Below, piece by piece: positions 42,301 to 51,500 of a stretch of DNA of 64,000 nucleotides. The notes beneath the pieces were generated by a model. That model ran no database searches. It was not told the DNA's origin and was given only the letters and a program-made list of their open reading frames with translations. The stretch comes from Ilumatobacter fluminis (GTDB lineage Bacteria > Actinomycetota > Acidimicrobiia > Acidimicrobiales > Ilumatobacteraceae). Position numbers and translations under genes: made by a program. The stretch's first letter is position 1; the number at the start of each line of letters is the position of its first letter. The stretch spans positions 124,001 through 188,000 of the forward strand of contig NZ_SOAU01000001.1 of assembly GCF_004364865.1 (NCBI RefSeq), given 5' to 3'.

Positions 42301-43695
42301 CGTGCTCTACGAACGGCCTATTTCGAGCATCTGGTGCAAACCGACGAACTCATCGCTATGCGGGTCGGGTCCCCGTTCCTCCGGAAGTGGATAGCTGAAC
42401 TGGCCCTCAGTGCTTTCACGACGCTTGCCTCGGAAGAAGGCGGCGAGGCCACAACACTTCCCGAGCAGCGCATGGCGTCTGAGATGGTACGGGCGGCCCG
42501 CGTCGTATTCGGGTCTGAGGGACAGTTGGACGATACGGACGAAGGGGGGCGCGCTCCAGCCCTCGTTGAGGACGTCGAGTCGGCGCTCAGCGACACGGAC
42601 GTCGTCGAGTCTCTGGCGAGGTGCGTGCTGGTCTTGAGCGGACCCCTCAACACGGTGGCACTGGGTTGGCTGCATGAGCGCTACGCAGCAACTTTGGCCG
42701 CTGGTGTCGTGGATGCCATACAGGCTCTTTGCCCCGAGTGCGATGTGGAAGAACTCCGACCGGACTTCGTTGTGGTCGAAGAGGAGTCAGGGCCGATCGC
42801 GCGGATCATCATCTCCGAAGATCAACCGGGAGGCACCGGAGTGATCGAGGCTGCAGCCGACAGGATCATGGAGGACGCCCGAGCCTTCTGGGACCTTGTG
42901 GGAAGCGCGCTTGGGCCGAGCGACGGAGAGAGAGTTGATCGGGCGATACGCGAGTTTCTTTGCCTCTGTGACCAAGGTGAGCAGTTGTCGGCCCGGGCGA
43001 GCCGAGTGCGGTCGGCCACCTCCTTGAGCGAAGCCACCGCAGCGTGGGCAACCCTTCGAGAGGCGATGTTCCAAGCAGGGCTCCCGGCCGATCCAACGGT
43101 GGTGAGCGCGCTGTCGACTCGGTTACTGCGACCGGGCAGTGATGCCAGGATCGAGGCGCTTTGCACCGAACTGCTTCAGCAGTGGGACTCACTTGAGGAG
43201 TCGCTCGAGCTCGAGGTCGATCTTCGTGTGTTCGCCTATCTGGCTGCAGGAAGCGGTGAGGTACGGCAGGCCCTGTCCGATCTTGCGGTCACAGTCGATC
43301 AGTCTCCTGAGTGGTCCGTTGGGCAGGTGGCGGGCCTTCTCTGGGCCCGAGGTGGCAACCTTCGCGCGGCAAGCCTGCAGTCGTACAACCCCTACTGCGA
43401 ACTCCCAGCGACCGAACGTTTGCTGTTCGAAGACGTGATAGAGGCGGCAGTGCCCGCCGTGGTGTTCCGGTCTGACTCGCAGCGTTGGCGCGAGGAACTC
43501 GATCGATCGCTTGCTATGCACGCCTCCGCCGAGATCGATTGCGCCGACGAGTTAGCGGCAGCAGTCGCACTGCGTCAGCTAATGACGCAGCCGACAAGCG
43601 TGGGAGTGCTTGAGTTCTATCCTCGCGTCATCGGAGTTCGTCGAAACGGAACCGGACTCCGCTTGAGAGTTGACATCCGCGAGGCGCAGCAATGA
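39334..43695 (+). CDS. dpdJ: DpdJ, very large DEAD/DEAH-type helicase
   Basis: A 1453-residue SF2 helicase. Walker A is AGTGAGKTLAF (GTGAGKT at residues 180-186). A zinc-finger insert CLNEDCGG...LRCESCG lies near residues 280-310. Motif II is ILLDEIHTYSG (near residue 360) and motif III is GLSATLADP. VVVATASLEVGFDDPNVGAVIQHKAPRDAAQFLQRRGRAGRDPRM covers motifs V and VI. A second Cys pair (LCPECDVEEL) is near residue 1134. The start is GTG at 39334, sharing four bases with dpdI. It is typical of the DpdJ subunit of the restriction arm. Confidence 0.87.
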   Translation: MRDDDLFSLLGQLEARELPLLSWGVTNGSFGEDEIIEVLESLQPGDDPEMLLDELVAAGLVHERGLRGSEFRTRMAETVRLARHLRQWFHGPRSDWRTAKTLVSDMRFLARHRSVPERNVTSGDLSERLGALLGDDWTSAHQSSIEAVLRGRSVSQFQARASEQLLGSVGAGGGTCVTAGTGAGKTLAFYLPALVHTLSVPGSPGVPRIVAIYPRVELLRDQLASLLTTLQDLASRGVASPSVGVLYGASPRDREDAERNRRRGWRRSPNGLVSPIVSCLNEDCGGSLVWPDGEPAGRLLRCESCGSDVTSLVFDRKSLLSAPPEIVFTTTEMINRSLGAPRMRRVLVGTPSAAPDFILLDEIHTYSGTHGAQVANLLRRWRAEMSAPSHVVGLSATLADPVGFFSELIGADAGNVSVVAPAAAEMRQTGREYFMALRGDPASQTSLLSTTIQTAMLMRRMLDREPGVPSRGAFGTRVFAFTDKLDVANRLHSQLQDAEGWKQGGVDRKPEGSLALLRASGDENRLRDDVGQLWDASEDIGTLSRKVVVDRTTSQDTGVNPSSDVVVATASLEVGFDDPNVGAVIQHKAPRDAAQFLQRRGRAGRDPRMRPWTTVVLSDYGRDRLSFQSYETLFDPQIPASHLPVKNRVILKMQATWWLVDQLTYASGGTPLRSVLESSWGRYPERQVAAATAALAAATDFLTDEGLGRLESGLKRSLALSDLDAKAVLFDPPRAVVTSVLPTIIRRLEAVLGRDRLGREFVWNDPLTDFVPSSLFAPLQTPEVRIDLPSVGQFQPDPEVGPISQTMREFAPGRVSYRFALRGKRERMWVEPPESSDAKFDLDSFCTDFLVLEAPEGVEGAVLQPRSLSLTRPNGRVPDSSYGRWKWDFFWRLNGTPVELDVPARSPWATRVSTLRVMTHRALSPLTVWRVAQAVEIERNMADEPQRTVHQVQFGGRNAAVGFNMDVDALGFDLVLPTELPTDGSPALLRALRTAYFEHLVQTDELIAMRVGSPFLRKWIAELALSAFTTLASEEGGEATTLPEQRMASEMVRAARVVFGSEGQLDDTDEGGRAPALVEDVESALSDTDVVESLARCVLVLSGPLNTVALGWLHERYAATLAAGVVDAIQALCPECDVEELRPDFVVVEEESGPIARIIISEDQPGGTGVIEAAADRIMEDARAFWDLVGSALGPSDGERVDRAIREFLCLCDQGEQLSARASRVRSATSLSEATAAWATLREAMFQAGLPADPTVVSALSTRLLRPGSDARIEALCTELLQQWDSLEESLELEVDLRVFAYLAAGSGEVRQALSDLAVTVDQSPEWSVGQVAGLLWARGGNLRAASLQSYNPYCELPATERLLFEDVIEAAVPAVVFRSDSQRWREELDRSLAMHASAEIDCADELAAAVALRQLMTQPTSVGVLEFYPRVIGVRRNGTGLRLRVDIREAQQ

Positions 43696-44219
43696 GTGCT
43701 CGAAGCCTGCGAACGACGGCGTACTCGTCCCGTGAGGAACTCGCCGACGTGCTTCAGAGCATTTTCGTGTCAGAGTTGCTCGTTCCAAGCAAACCCCTAT
43801 GGATTGTGAGCCCCTGGATCTCCGACGTACAGGTGATCGACAATCGGACAGGAAACTTCTCGGGCCTCCTCACCGCAATGCCTCAGAGATGGATTCGCCT
43901 CGGGGAAGTGATCGAGCAGCACCTCGGGCGCGGTGGCTCACTCACGCTCGCCACGAGGCCCGACGATCACAATCGGGTCTTCACGGAGTTTCTCAAACGA
44001 CGGACTCGCGAGATCGGCCGGGAACGGAGTCTCCGTGTCGTGATGTCCGCAGACCTTCATGAGAAGGGAATTCTCACCCAGGGCGTGCTCCTCAGCGGTT
44101 CGATGAACTTGACCTACAACGGTCTGCGTCGTCTCGAAGAGGCAGTCCATCTGACCGACGAGGACGACGCGTTGGCACGCGCCCGATCTGCATACCGGGA
44201 TAGGTGGGGTGAGCCATGA
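43692..44219 (+). CDS. dpdK: DpdK, phospholipase D-like protein
   Basis: A 175-residue PLD-fold protein, a single-domain size. The catalytic H-x-K is LHEKGILT (H123, K125), followed by GVLLSGSMNLTYNGLRR, the usual S/N part of the HKD box. PLWIVSPWISDV near residue 37 is the N-terminal strand of the fold. Single HKD proteins dimerise to form one active site, as in Nuc and BfiI nucleases. This makes DpdK the best candidate for a DNA-cutting or phosphodiester-cleaving subunit in the core; that role is inference. Four-base overlaps join it to dpdJ and dpdD. Confidence 0.87.
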   Translation: MSARSLRTTAYSSREELADVLQSIFVSELLVPSKPLWIVSPWISDVQVIDNRTGNFSGLLTAMPQRWIRLGEVIEQHLGRGGSLTLATRPDDHNRVFTEFLKRRTREIGRERSLRVVMSADLHEKGILTQGVLLSGSMNLTYNGLRRLEEAVHLTDEDDALARARSAYRDRWGEP

Positions 44220-46381
44220 CGAGCCTCGAACCCAATGTCGCAGAGTTCTACACGGCGCCCAATGAGATCGACATCGAGAACCTCGGTAGCGATTCGAGGT
44301 CGCTTCTCGATGCGCTCACCACACGTTTGGCTCGCGGTGAGAGAACACTCTTGCCAGCCTCGTTCAACAGCCAGACGCGGTGGTATGGCTTCGCAGCGAG
44401 TGATCGTGACCTCCGTAGGCTCCTCGAAGAACTGTCGGGGTGGCTGGGGCCGCCTCTGTGCGATCGGCCGATAGTCCTGCACAACCCAGAGGACGAGATC
44501 GACAGCCGCGCGTTGCGACTCCTGGCGAATCGGGCCGCAGTTCGAGTCGACATCAACTCGCAATGGCGACGAGAGGCACGGAAGAACGTGCGGTCGCTCG
44601 TCGATATCTGGAGCCTTACGCCGACTCGCCCGACGGGATCTCTGCGGCACGTCGGGCGAGTTCTGCGCGAGTTCTACGAGTCCCTTGCGGTCGGTGACCG
44701 GGTGACCGCTGCAAGCCTGCTGGACGAGATCCGTTCCGGAGGCCTGCTATCGCCCACCAACGTCAGGTTCCTTCGGGTGGAACTCCTCGGGCGCCTCGGT
44801 AGTCCCGAGGAACTTCGGGATGACCCGCTTCTGGCTGAGGTCGCGCTGTTGCGCCGGCCACCTGCGGTTACCGACCACCTCGCCCGTGCCGCCGATCGAC
44901 TGTTCATCCCTGAAGGCGCGGAGGCGTTGGGTGTTGACGACTGGGCCGATCTCGCAACACTTATTGAATCCACGTGGCCGGGGCTGATCCAGCATCCCAG
45001 CCAGGTGCGTTCAGTGGCGGGCGCGAGGTGTCTCGCATTGGCGGAGCATGCTGCCGATGCCCCCCGCCAGAGCACAATCGATGCGCTGCGGTCCGACTGG
45101 TCGGAGGATCCTCTCGTTCGCAGCGTGGTCGAGGCTTTCGATCAGACCTTGGGCTCGGACGGAACGGAAGACTCGAGATCACAAGGTCCTGAAGCGGTTC
45201 TTGATCACTTTCGGTGTGGCGACTTCGAGCGGGTGCTCGATGCAGCCGCTGCCGAGGAAGAAGTGAACAACGGTGTCGCCGTTGCTGCAATGCACGCAGC
45301 CCTCAATCTGGGCGATGCTCGATCTGCGGCTACGGCATTGGAGATCGTCGACCGACTCTGCGCAGACGACAAGCGAGCCCTTCTCGCCCAAACGGTGGAA
45401 GGCACGTTCTACACCCAGTTGCTTGAGCGGAACCAGGGCGAGCGAATCCCTGATGGGTGGATGGAGTGGCTCGTCGATGAGTGGCCGGACCGCCCCGATC
45501 TGCTCGCTGAGTGGTGTTCCGCCTGGGATTCCGGACAGATCAGTGATTGGCGGCTAGCCGACGAGTTGGCAGTGGAGTTGCTCGGTGCGCTCAACGACGA
45601 TCGCCGGGGCCGAGTTAGGAACGGACTGCCGACGTTTGTGGAATGGATGGTGGGCGATGAGGGCCTCAGTCCGTCGGGTGTCGCTCTCGCCGTTCTCACG
45701 GTGGAGGTGTTGCTCGGAAGTGATCCCGGGCGGGCGGAACGACGTATTGCGCTCGATCTGGTCGGTGAGATCCTTGCAACGGGTTGCTCGGCCGACCAGT
45801 ACCGAGAACTGATGGCGAGCCTCCGAGCGCAGTATCAAGTGCTCGGTCCGCGCGAAGTCGGCTGGCTCGTCAGCATGCTTGACCTCATCTTCGTGAGTTC
45901 GGCTCCGGACGAATCAGTTCGACTGCAACTGGCGAGCGAGGCACTCGGCCTGGGTAAGGCGTGGATGGGGCGAGTCGACCTCACCGAGTTGCGGTTGCTG
46001 GCGAGGATCCTTGAGGACGCTGGCCTTGTGCTTGAGGTAGGCGACGTACGCTCCGATGCGTCTGAGCCCGCTCCGCGAAGACCGTTGCACTGCATCGGTA
46101 TCTACTCCCTCTCGGAAACGGCGGCCCGCAACGCCACCCGTTGGATTCAAGAGGAGTGGCCAGACGCCACAATCGAGTTTTCGAGCGCACATCAGAACAA
46201 CCAGGAGTTGCAGGGGTTGGCGGGCAGATCCGACGTCGTGCTGATGCAAACCAGTCATGCGAAGCATGCCGCGACGCAGGCGCTTGAGCGTGCTGTAGAC
46301 GAGACCCGATTGGTTCGAGTCAATGGACGCGGCGCCACAAGCATTTATAGGTGCCTGCTCGACTGGGCTGGCCAACAGTAG
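44216..46381 (+). CDS. dpdD: DpdD family protein
   Basis: A 721-residue protein with no known catalytic motif. The first ~150 residues resemble a regulatory or PLD-like partner domain (GERTLLPASFNSQTRWYGFA). The middle 400 residues are helical, TPR-like in rhythm (alternating Ala/Leu-rich helices). The last ~110 residues form an alpha/beta unit (RRPLHCIGIYSLSETAARNATRWIQEEWPDATIEFSS...DVVLMQTSHAKHAATQALERAV) with a Rossmann-like pattern. The name is by position, size and context at the end of the dpdE-K run. It overlaps dpdK by four bases and ends the tightly coupled core operon. Confidence 0.72.
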   Translation: MTSLEPNVAEFYTAPNEIDIENLGSDSRSLLDALTTRLARGERTLLPASFNSQTRWYGFAASDRDLRRLLEELSGWLGPPLCDRPIVLHNPEDEIDSRALRLLANRAAVRVDINSQWRREARKNVRSLVDIWSLTPTRPTGSLRHVGRVLREFYESLAVGDRVTAASLLDEIRSGGLLSPTNVRFLRVELLGRLGSPEELRDDPLLAEVALLRRPPAVTDHLARAADRLFIPEGAEALGVDDWADLATLIESTWPGLIQHPSQVRSVAGARCLALAEHAADAPRQSTIDALRSDWSEDPLVRSVVEAFDQTLGSDGTEDSRSQGPEAVLDHFRCGDFERVLDAAAAEEEVNNGVAVAAMHAALNLGDARSAATALEIVDRLCADDKRALLAQTVEGTFYTQLLERNQGERIPDGWMEWLVDEWPDRPDLLAEWCSAWDSGQISDWRLADELAVELLGALNDDRRGRVRNGLPTFVEWMVGDEGLSPSGVALAVLTVEVLLGSDPGRAERRIALDLVGEILATGCSADQYRELMASLRAQYQVLGPREVGWLVSMLDLIFVSSAPDESVRLQLASEALGLGKAWMGRVDLTELRLLARILEDAGLVLEVGDVRSDASEPAPRRPLHCIGIYSLSETAARNATRWIQEEWPDATIEFSSAHQNNQELQGLAGRSDVVLMQTSHAKHAATQALERAVDETRLVRVNGRGATSIYRCLLDWAGQQ

Positions 46382-46520
46382 AGGGTACGAGTCGTGGGGC
46401 GTGTCCTACGCATACAGACCTCGAGGAGTCCTTGTTGGAACCGGATGATCGCTCTCAGGTGACCTACGATCCGTATCGGTCGTCGGCGCCTCATTCAGAT
46501 TGCACGGCGGGCCAACTCCA

Positions 46521-47318
46521 GTGACTAGCGCGTACGTCTATGAGACCAACGGTCAACACCTTGCTCGCTACCTGCTCGAGCACCACCTCGAGGGGCGAGG
46601 CGAGCATTGGAACCAGTTGAGGCGAGCACTCCTAGCGTCCAACAGAAGTGAGGAGTGGGCTGAGGCGATGCAGGAGATGGTCAGCCTACAACTAGCGAGA
46701 CGACTGATTTCAGCGGGGACGGTGTTGTTGGGGCGCCATGGGCCGGTCGCTGCCGAGGCGGAGATCAAGCAGGCGATCATCGACACGATGCTGATCCACT
46801 GGGATAGCGCCGGAGACGTCTTCGAGCGTCTTATGCCTGCCGTGCGCTCAGCCACTGAACCGCTTCGCGACTCGGTGCGAAGGACGGTAGAGGCCTACTC
46901 GCGACGTGAGGCGCCGAACTGCTATCTCTGTGGCGTTGAGGTCGACTTTGGTGGCGCTGACCACCTGCAGTTCACTATCGACCACGTGTGGCCCCGAGCA
47001 TATGGTGGCAACTCAGACTTTGAGAACCTCCTTGCAGCGTGCAAAGGCTGCAACGAGGCGAAGGGGAGCGCCGCGTCATGGGCTATGTACCCCGTCCAAG
47101 CGTTAGTCGTCGGGCACGACCTGGACGACTTGTCAGCTCTACCAAAGGTGATGCGCTTTGCGGTCCAGGCACGTGCGGCCAAGCAAGTCGCCAGGAGCCG
47201 TGATCTGAGTCTTCGCGATGCCTACCTCGCTATCGGGCGACCGGGACAACCGCTCGTATTGAGCGCATCGACTGCAGTCGATGTCTTCAATCTAGAGTTC
47301 ACCGCAGCAAAGGAATAG
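46521..47318 (+). CDS. HNH endonuclease
   Basis: A 265-residue protein with a C-terminal HNH domain: CYLCG, then FTIDHVWPRAYGGNSDFENLLAACKGCNEAKG. The DH pair, the central Asn and two CX2C zinc ligand pairs are all present, so it should be an active metal-dependent nuclease. The N-terminal ~140 residues are helical and unrecognised. The start is GTG at 46521 (TTG 46500 is the alternative). A 139-base gap separates it from dpdD, and the DGQHR gene follows 5 bases later. It is not part of the standard dpd set. It may be an accessory nuclease for unmodified DNA, or an independent defence pair. Confidence 0.82.
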   Translation: MTSAYVYETNGQHLARYLLEHHLEGRGEHWNQLRRALLASNRSEEWAEAMQEMVSLQLARRLISAGTVLLGRHGPVAAEAEIKQAIIDTMLIHWDSAGDVFERLMPAVRSATEPLRDSVRRTVEAYSRREAPNCYLCGVEVDFGGADHLQFTIDHVWPRAYGGNSDFENLLAACKGCNEAKGSAASWAMYPVQALVVGHDLDDLSALPKVMRFAVQARAAKQVARSRDLSLRDAYLAIGRPGQPLVLSASTAVDVFNLEFTAAKE

Positions 47319-47323
47319 GAAGC

Positions 47324-48436
47324 ATGACCTACGAGTATCCAGCCATCTTCACCTGTCAGCGAGGTGACTCCGGGCCCCTCACCGCATCTTTCGTCGCCCC
47401 TGCGGGTGAGGTGGCCAAGTGGGCTGAGGTCGAGCGACTCAGCCACGGCGGTGGCGGCCATCAGCGACTTCGAAGCGAGTCGCGAGTGAGGGCGATCGCT
47501 CGGTTCCTGGAACAGGACAATCGAAACACAATCCCCACGGCCCTTGTCGTTTCACTCCGACTGCCAGACATTGGTACACCTCAGATTGGATCCTGTGGCA
47601 CAATCCGCATCCCAGACGATGTCGATCCGCGACCCGGTCTTGTCATCGATGGCCAACACCGGATGTACGGGGCGGAATCGTTCGACTCGAGTACTCCACT
47701 CAATGTTGTAGCTCTTGTGAACGCTGAGGACGAAGAGGTTGCGTTCCAGTTTCTCGTCATCAACAGCAAGGCATCGAAGGTGCCCACTGATCATGTGAAA
47801 CTCTTGGCGCTGCACTATGCCGAGGATGCTCTGGCCGAACGATTGAGATCAGCCCGTATGGTGCTTGGCCGGCACACGTTCGTTGGAGTCGCTGACAGTT
47901 CTCCAGAATCGCCCTTTTTCCAGGCGGTCGAGTGGCCTACCGAGCCCAGCCAGGCAGATGCGGATCGTTCGAACTTGGTTCGTCCGGCCTCTATCGAGCA
48001 GGCATTTGCGGCGATTGACAAGAAGAAGATTCCAGATCTAGCTGACGATGACTCGCTGATTGAGTTCTTCTTCACGTTGTGGAGGACGATCAAGGAGCGC
48101 TGGCCCGAACTCTGGACTGCCGAGTCGAAACTGTTGCAGAAGGTTGGACTCGTCGCGATGACAACCTTCGTCATCGATGATTTGATCCCTCTTGTCGACA
48201 GAGGTGATGTCAATCTCGCCGATCCGGACGCCACAAGGGTCGAGATTGAGGCCAACATCCTCGACTACCTCGATCCGGGATTCTGGCAGCGAGAATGGAC
48301 CGCGAAGAGCCTCGACACGTCGGCCGGTCGGCAACTGGTTGTCGACGCCCTGACCACGGTTAGGCGTAACATGCGACGAGAAGTTGACTGGGATACCGGG
48401 GTCGGACTGCTCGCTGGAGGCGACGATGACGGTTGA
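47324..48436 (+). CDS. DGQHR domain protein, third copy in the island
   Basis: A 370-residue protein with the classical motif LVIDGQHRMYGAESF (DGQHR at residues 109-113), FLVINSKASKVPTDHVK and LVAMTTFVIDD. It is nearer to the general DGQHR/DndB family than the two DpdB copies (DGQQR) in this island. AGGAAG precedes its ATG, five bases after the HNH gene. DndB-type proteins are regulators or DNA-binding partners in phosphorothioation systems, but no dndACDE genes are seen here. Pairing with an HNH nuclease suggests a small restriction-like or regulatory unit appended to the Dpd core. Confidence 0.8.
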   Translation: MTYEYPAIFTCQRGDSGPLTASFVAPAGEVAKWAEVERLSHGGGGHQRLRSESRVRAIARFLEQDNRNTIPTALVVSLRLPDIGTPQIGSCGTIRIPDDVDPRPGLVIDGQHRMYGAESFDSSTPLNVVALVNAEDEEVAFQFLVINSKASKVPTDHVKLLALHYAEDALAERLRSARMVLGRHTFVGVADSSPESPFFQAVEWPTEPSQADADRSNLVRPASIEQAFAAIDKKKIPDLADDDSLIEFFFTLWRTIKERWPELWTAESKLLQKVGLVAMTTFVIDDLIPLVDRGDVNLADPDATRVEIEANILDYLDPGFWQREWTAKSLDTSAGRQLVVDALTTVRRNMRREVDWDTGVGLLAGGDDDG

Positions 48437-48551
48437 GCGCCCTCAGTCGATGTTTCCGCCTTCAATCGCGGAGTTGACGGACGACGTTCTCGAGACTGCC
48501 GGAACCCAGTCGATCGAACTGCCGCAACCACGACGACTCGGGAGCGTCTGA
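48426..48551 (+). CDS. Tiny coupled ORF at the island end
   Basis: A 41-residue reading frame that starts at ATG 48426 inside the last codons of the DGQHR gene (11-base overlap) and stops 11 bases before the convergent nuclease/helicase stop. It reads MTVERPQSMFPPSIAELTDD onward, acidic then Pro/Arg-rich. It has no known motif. Overlap with the upstream gene suggests coupled translation, as elsewhere in the island. It could also be the 5' part of a longer gene cut at the island edge. Confidence 0.4.
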   Translation: MTVERPQSMFPPSIAELTDDVLETAGTQSIELPQPRRLGSV

Positions 48552-48562
48552 CAGTTCCTGCC

Positions 48563-51500
48563 CTAGGACGAGGTCCTGCGGGCCCGCTCCACCAATGAGC
48601 ATAAGGCCCCGATCAGTTCCATCTCTTCGACGTCTCGAGCCCGAGTGTTGAGCAGTTCGTCGGTGCAGATCAGGTAGGCGAGGCACCTGGCTCGGCTGAT
48701 GGCGACGTTGAGGCGGTTCTTGCTGAAGAGGAAGTCGGCTTGGCGTGGCATGAACTCGGCTGACGAGGTGGCCATCGAGAACACGACCACGGCGGCCTCC
48801 CGGCCCTGGAACTTGTCGACGGTGCCGACCTCGATGCCGGCGGTCGTCGAGTCGCTGTTCAGCGTTGCCTCGATCAGTCGACGCTGGTCGTTGTACGGCG
48901 TGACCACGATGACGTCGCCGATGCTGATGGGACTGGTCGCTCCGTGCTGGTCGATCCAGTCCGTGCCCATCAGCGGGCGGACGATCTGGGCGACGAGCTC
49001 GGCTTCTTCGGCCGACTCCGTGGCGTTGCCGGCGTGCTCGGCCTGGATCCACCTCAGGCCAGTGCCCTCAACTGTCGTCTGGCCGCCACACGACCCGTGA
49101 CTCGTGAGCTTGCCGTCGTACATCACGTCGGAGATGAAGCCGCACACGTCGGGGTGCATCCGTCTCGTCACATCGAGCAGCACGCCGCGCTCAGGCGGGA
49201 ACGTCCGGGTTCCCTCGCCCAGAAGATGCTCGAGGGCGCTCACACCGGAACGATTCGGGTGACTCGCCTGCGCGACCTGGGGCAGCTGTTGCGGATCGCC
49301 GAGCAGGATCACGTTCTTCGCCGACACGGTCGCCGCCAGGGTGTCGGCCAGGCCGAGCTGGCCGGCCTCGTCGACGACTAACACGTCGACCGGGTCGTCG
49401 CACATGTCGGGCGAGGCGAAGAGCCACGGCGTTCCGCCGATCACGTCGTAGCCGACGCACTGACCGTTGTTCCAGGCCGGGTCGACGCCGTCGATACCGG
49501 CCCCTCCCCGCCGCACGGCTCGGAGCGTCGACAGGTCTCCCTGCTGCTTGTAGAGGTCGATCACGGCTTCCATCAGGTTGTCGATGGCGGCGTGGCTCAT
49601 CGCCGTGATGCCGACCCGCTTGCCGAGTTGCTGCAGCGTGCGGACGACGTGAGCGCCCGTGAACGTCTTGCCGGTCCCCGGCGGGCCCTGCACCGGCACG
49701 TAGCTGCCGTCGAGGTGCGGCGCCCACCGGCAGATCTTCGTGTAGTCCGGATCGAACTGTTGCTCGGCCGGTCCGTGGCCAGCGGTGAAACGAGGTGCTT
49801 CCCGGCGGAGGATCCGGTGGCCGACCCTGTCGTCTTCGCCGGCGAGCATCTGGTCGGCGAGTGCGCAGAGCGCCGTCAGCTTGTGGCCCTCGTCGTACCA
49901 GACGTAGTGGACGAGCGAGGTCGGCACCCACCCGGCCTCGACCTGATCGGGGTGCCATTCGATACGGAGTTCGCCGGCATCGACGTCGATGTCGAGCACC
50001 GTGAAGAAGCCCCACTCCTGTTCGTTGATCGCCTGGATCAGCTTCGAACCGGCTTCGATGTCGGGGCTGATGTTCTGCGGTGGGAAGGTGAAGAGTGCCT
50101 CGTCGGCAGTGAGCTTCTTCCCGCTCTTGCCGAACCGCTCGCTGACACCGGCGAGCTTCAGTTGGCCGATCGAGCCGAACGCTTCGAGTTGATCGGGTTC
50201 GGGTGCCATCGAGAGGCGGAGGCAGTCGGCGGCGACCACCGACCGCTCGCGCCGCCAGTAGCCGAGCAGGTCGCCCATCAGGTGCTCGGGTGTGCCCGGC
50301 TCGAACTCGTGGAGGCGCTCGATGCGATCGTCGAGTTCCCGGTCGTCGGCCTTCGGCTCGGTGACCGCCGGCCGCGAGGCGAGGTCGGCCGGACGGTGGT
50401 CGACGAGCCAGTCGCGCACGGCCCGGGTCGCCCGAACGTCGTCCTCGTTGTAGCGGGCGATCCGATCGAGCCGCTGCTGCTCACCGTCGGCCATGAACCG
50501 CTCGTACTCGACGACGGCGCCGGCGCCACGGTCGATGTCGTGGCCGCGCTCGTAGTCGGTGAGCCGCTCGATGTGCTTCAGCCCGTACGACTCCACACCG
50601 ACCTGCATCGCCCCCATCACGACCGGGAACAGGTCGACGAACATGCCGGTCGCGATCTGCCGTTCGAGTTCGAGCTCGGCGACGCCGTGGTGCTCCGTCA
50701 GCCGGACGAGCGCCGATCGTTCGGTGTGGTTGTAGTGGTAGACGTGCATGCCCGGATGACGCTTCCGCCGTTCCGAGAGATAGGCGATGAGGTCTGCGAC
50801 CGCCTGCGCTTCCTCTGTCTCGTCGTGTGCCCAGAACGCCTTGAACCGCCAGTCGCCGTCGTCGAACTCGATCAGGCCGAACAGGAAGAAAAGCTCGGTG
50901 TCGGCACGCCAGAACGGGTGGCCCTCGAAGTCGAGGAAGACGTCGCCGTCGTCGGGGCGGGGGAGTGCAGCGAAGCCGCGCAGCTCCGAGGGCTCGAGCG
51001 GCTGGTCGGGGTCGTCGGCGGCGACGAGCAGTTCGAACGGGGGAGGGTCGTCTTCCGGCGCTTCACGCGCCTCGACTTGGAGGCTCGCCTGGCGGATGAA
51101 GCGCTTGAGTCGCTCCGGGTCGAGCTCGTCGACCGGACGATCGAGCGTGGCGAGCGAGGCGATGGTCGCCACGCCGTCGGCTTCGAGGATCTCCCGGTGG
51201 GCGGTGTGCACACCCGCCACGTGGATGAGCGAGTCGGCTTCGCGCCACTCGGCGTCGCACACCTGCTCGAACTCGCAGAACGGACAGTGGTCGCACTTGT
51301 CGGGCTTCGTCTCACCGGCCGGCTCGTTAACGACGCGGGCGAGCTGGCCACGGAGACGCCGCCAGTAAGCCGACACGTCGGCCACACGGATCGTCTCTCG
51401 CCGGCCCGAACCGAGTTCGATGTGGAGCTGCTCGGGTGCGTGGCCGGTGGTGGTGGTGATGGCCTCGGCGTAGAAGCAGAGCTGCAGGACGTGGCCGGAC

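Larger units (their letters stand above)
19109..48551. other. Genomic island carrying the Dpd 7-deazaguanine DNA modification/restriction system
   Basis: G+C and third-position bias fall visibly after about 19250 and rise again after about 48550. The island lies between two convergent large helicase genes and carries small unrecognised minus-strand genes, preQ0 synthesis genes, dpdA-K homologues and an HNH/DGQHR tail. No integrase, transposase or tRNA end was found, so the mode of entry is unknown. The left end is proposed from the truncated repeat at 19059-19108. The right end is placed just before the convergent nuclease/helicase gene. Confidence 0.75.

Noticed and set aside
25407-48436. 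DGQHR proteins as DndB of a phosphorothioation (Dnd) system
   Set aside because: No DndA, DndC, DndD, DndE or Ssp genes are present; dpdA and the preQ0 genes in the same operon explain the first two copies better.
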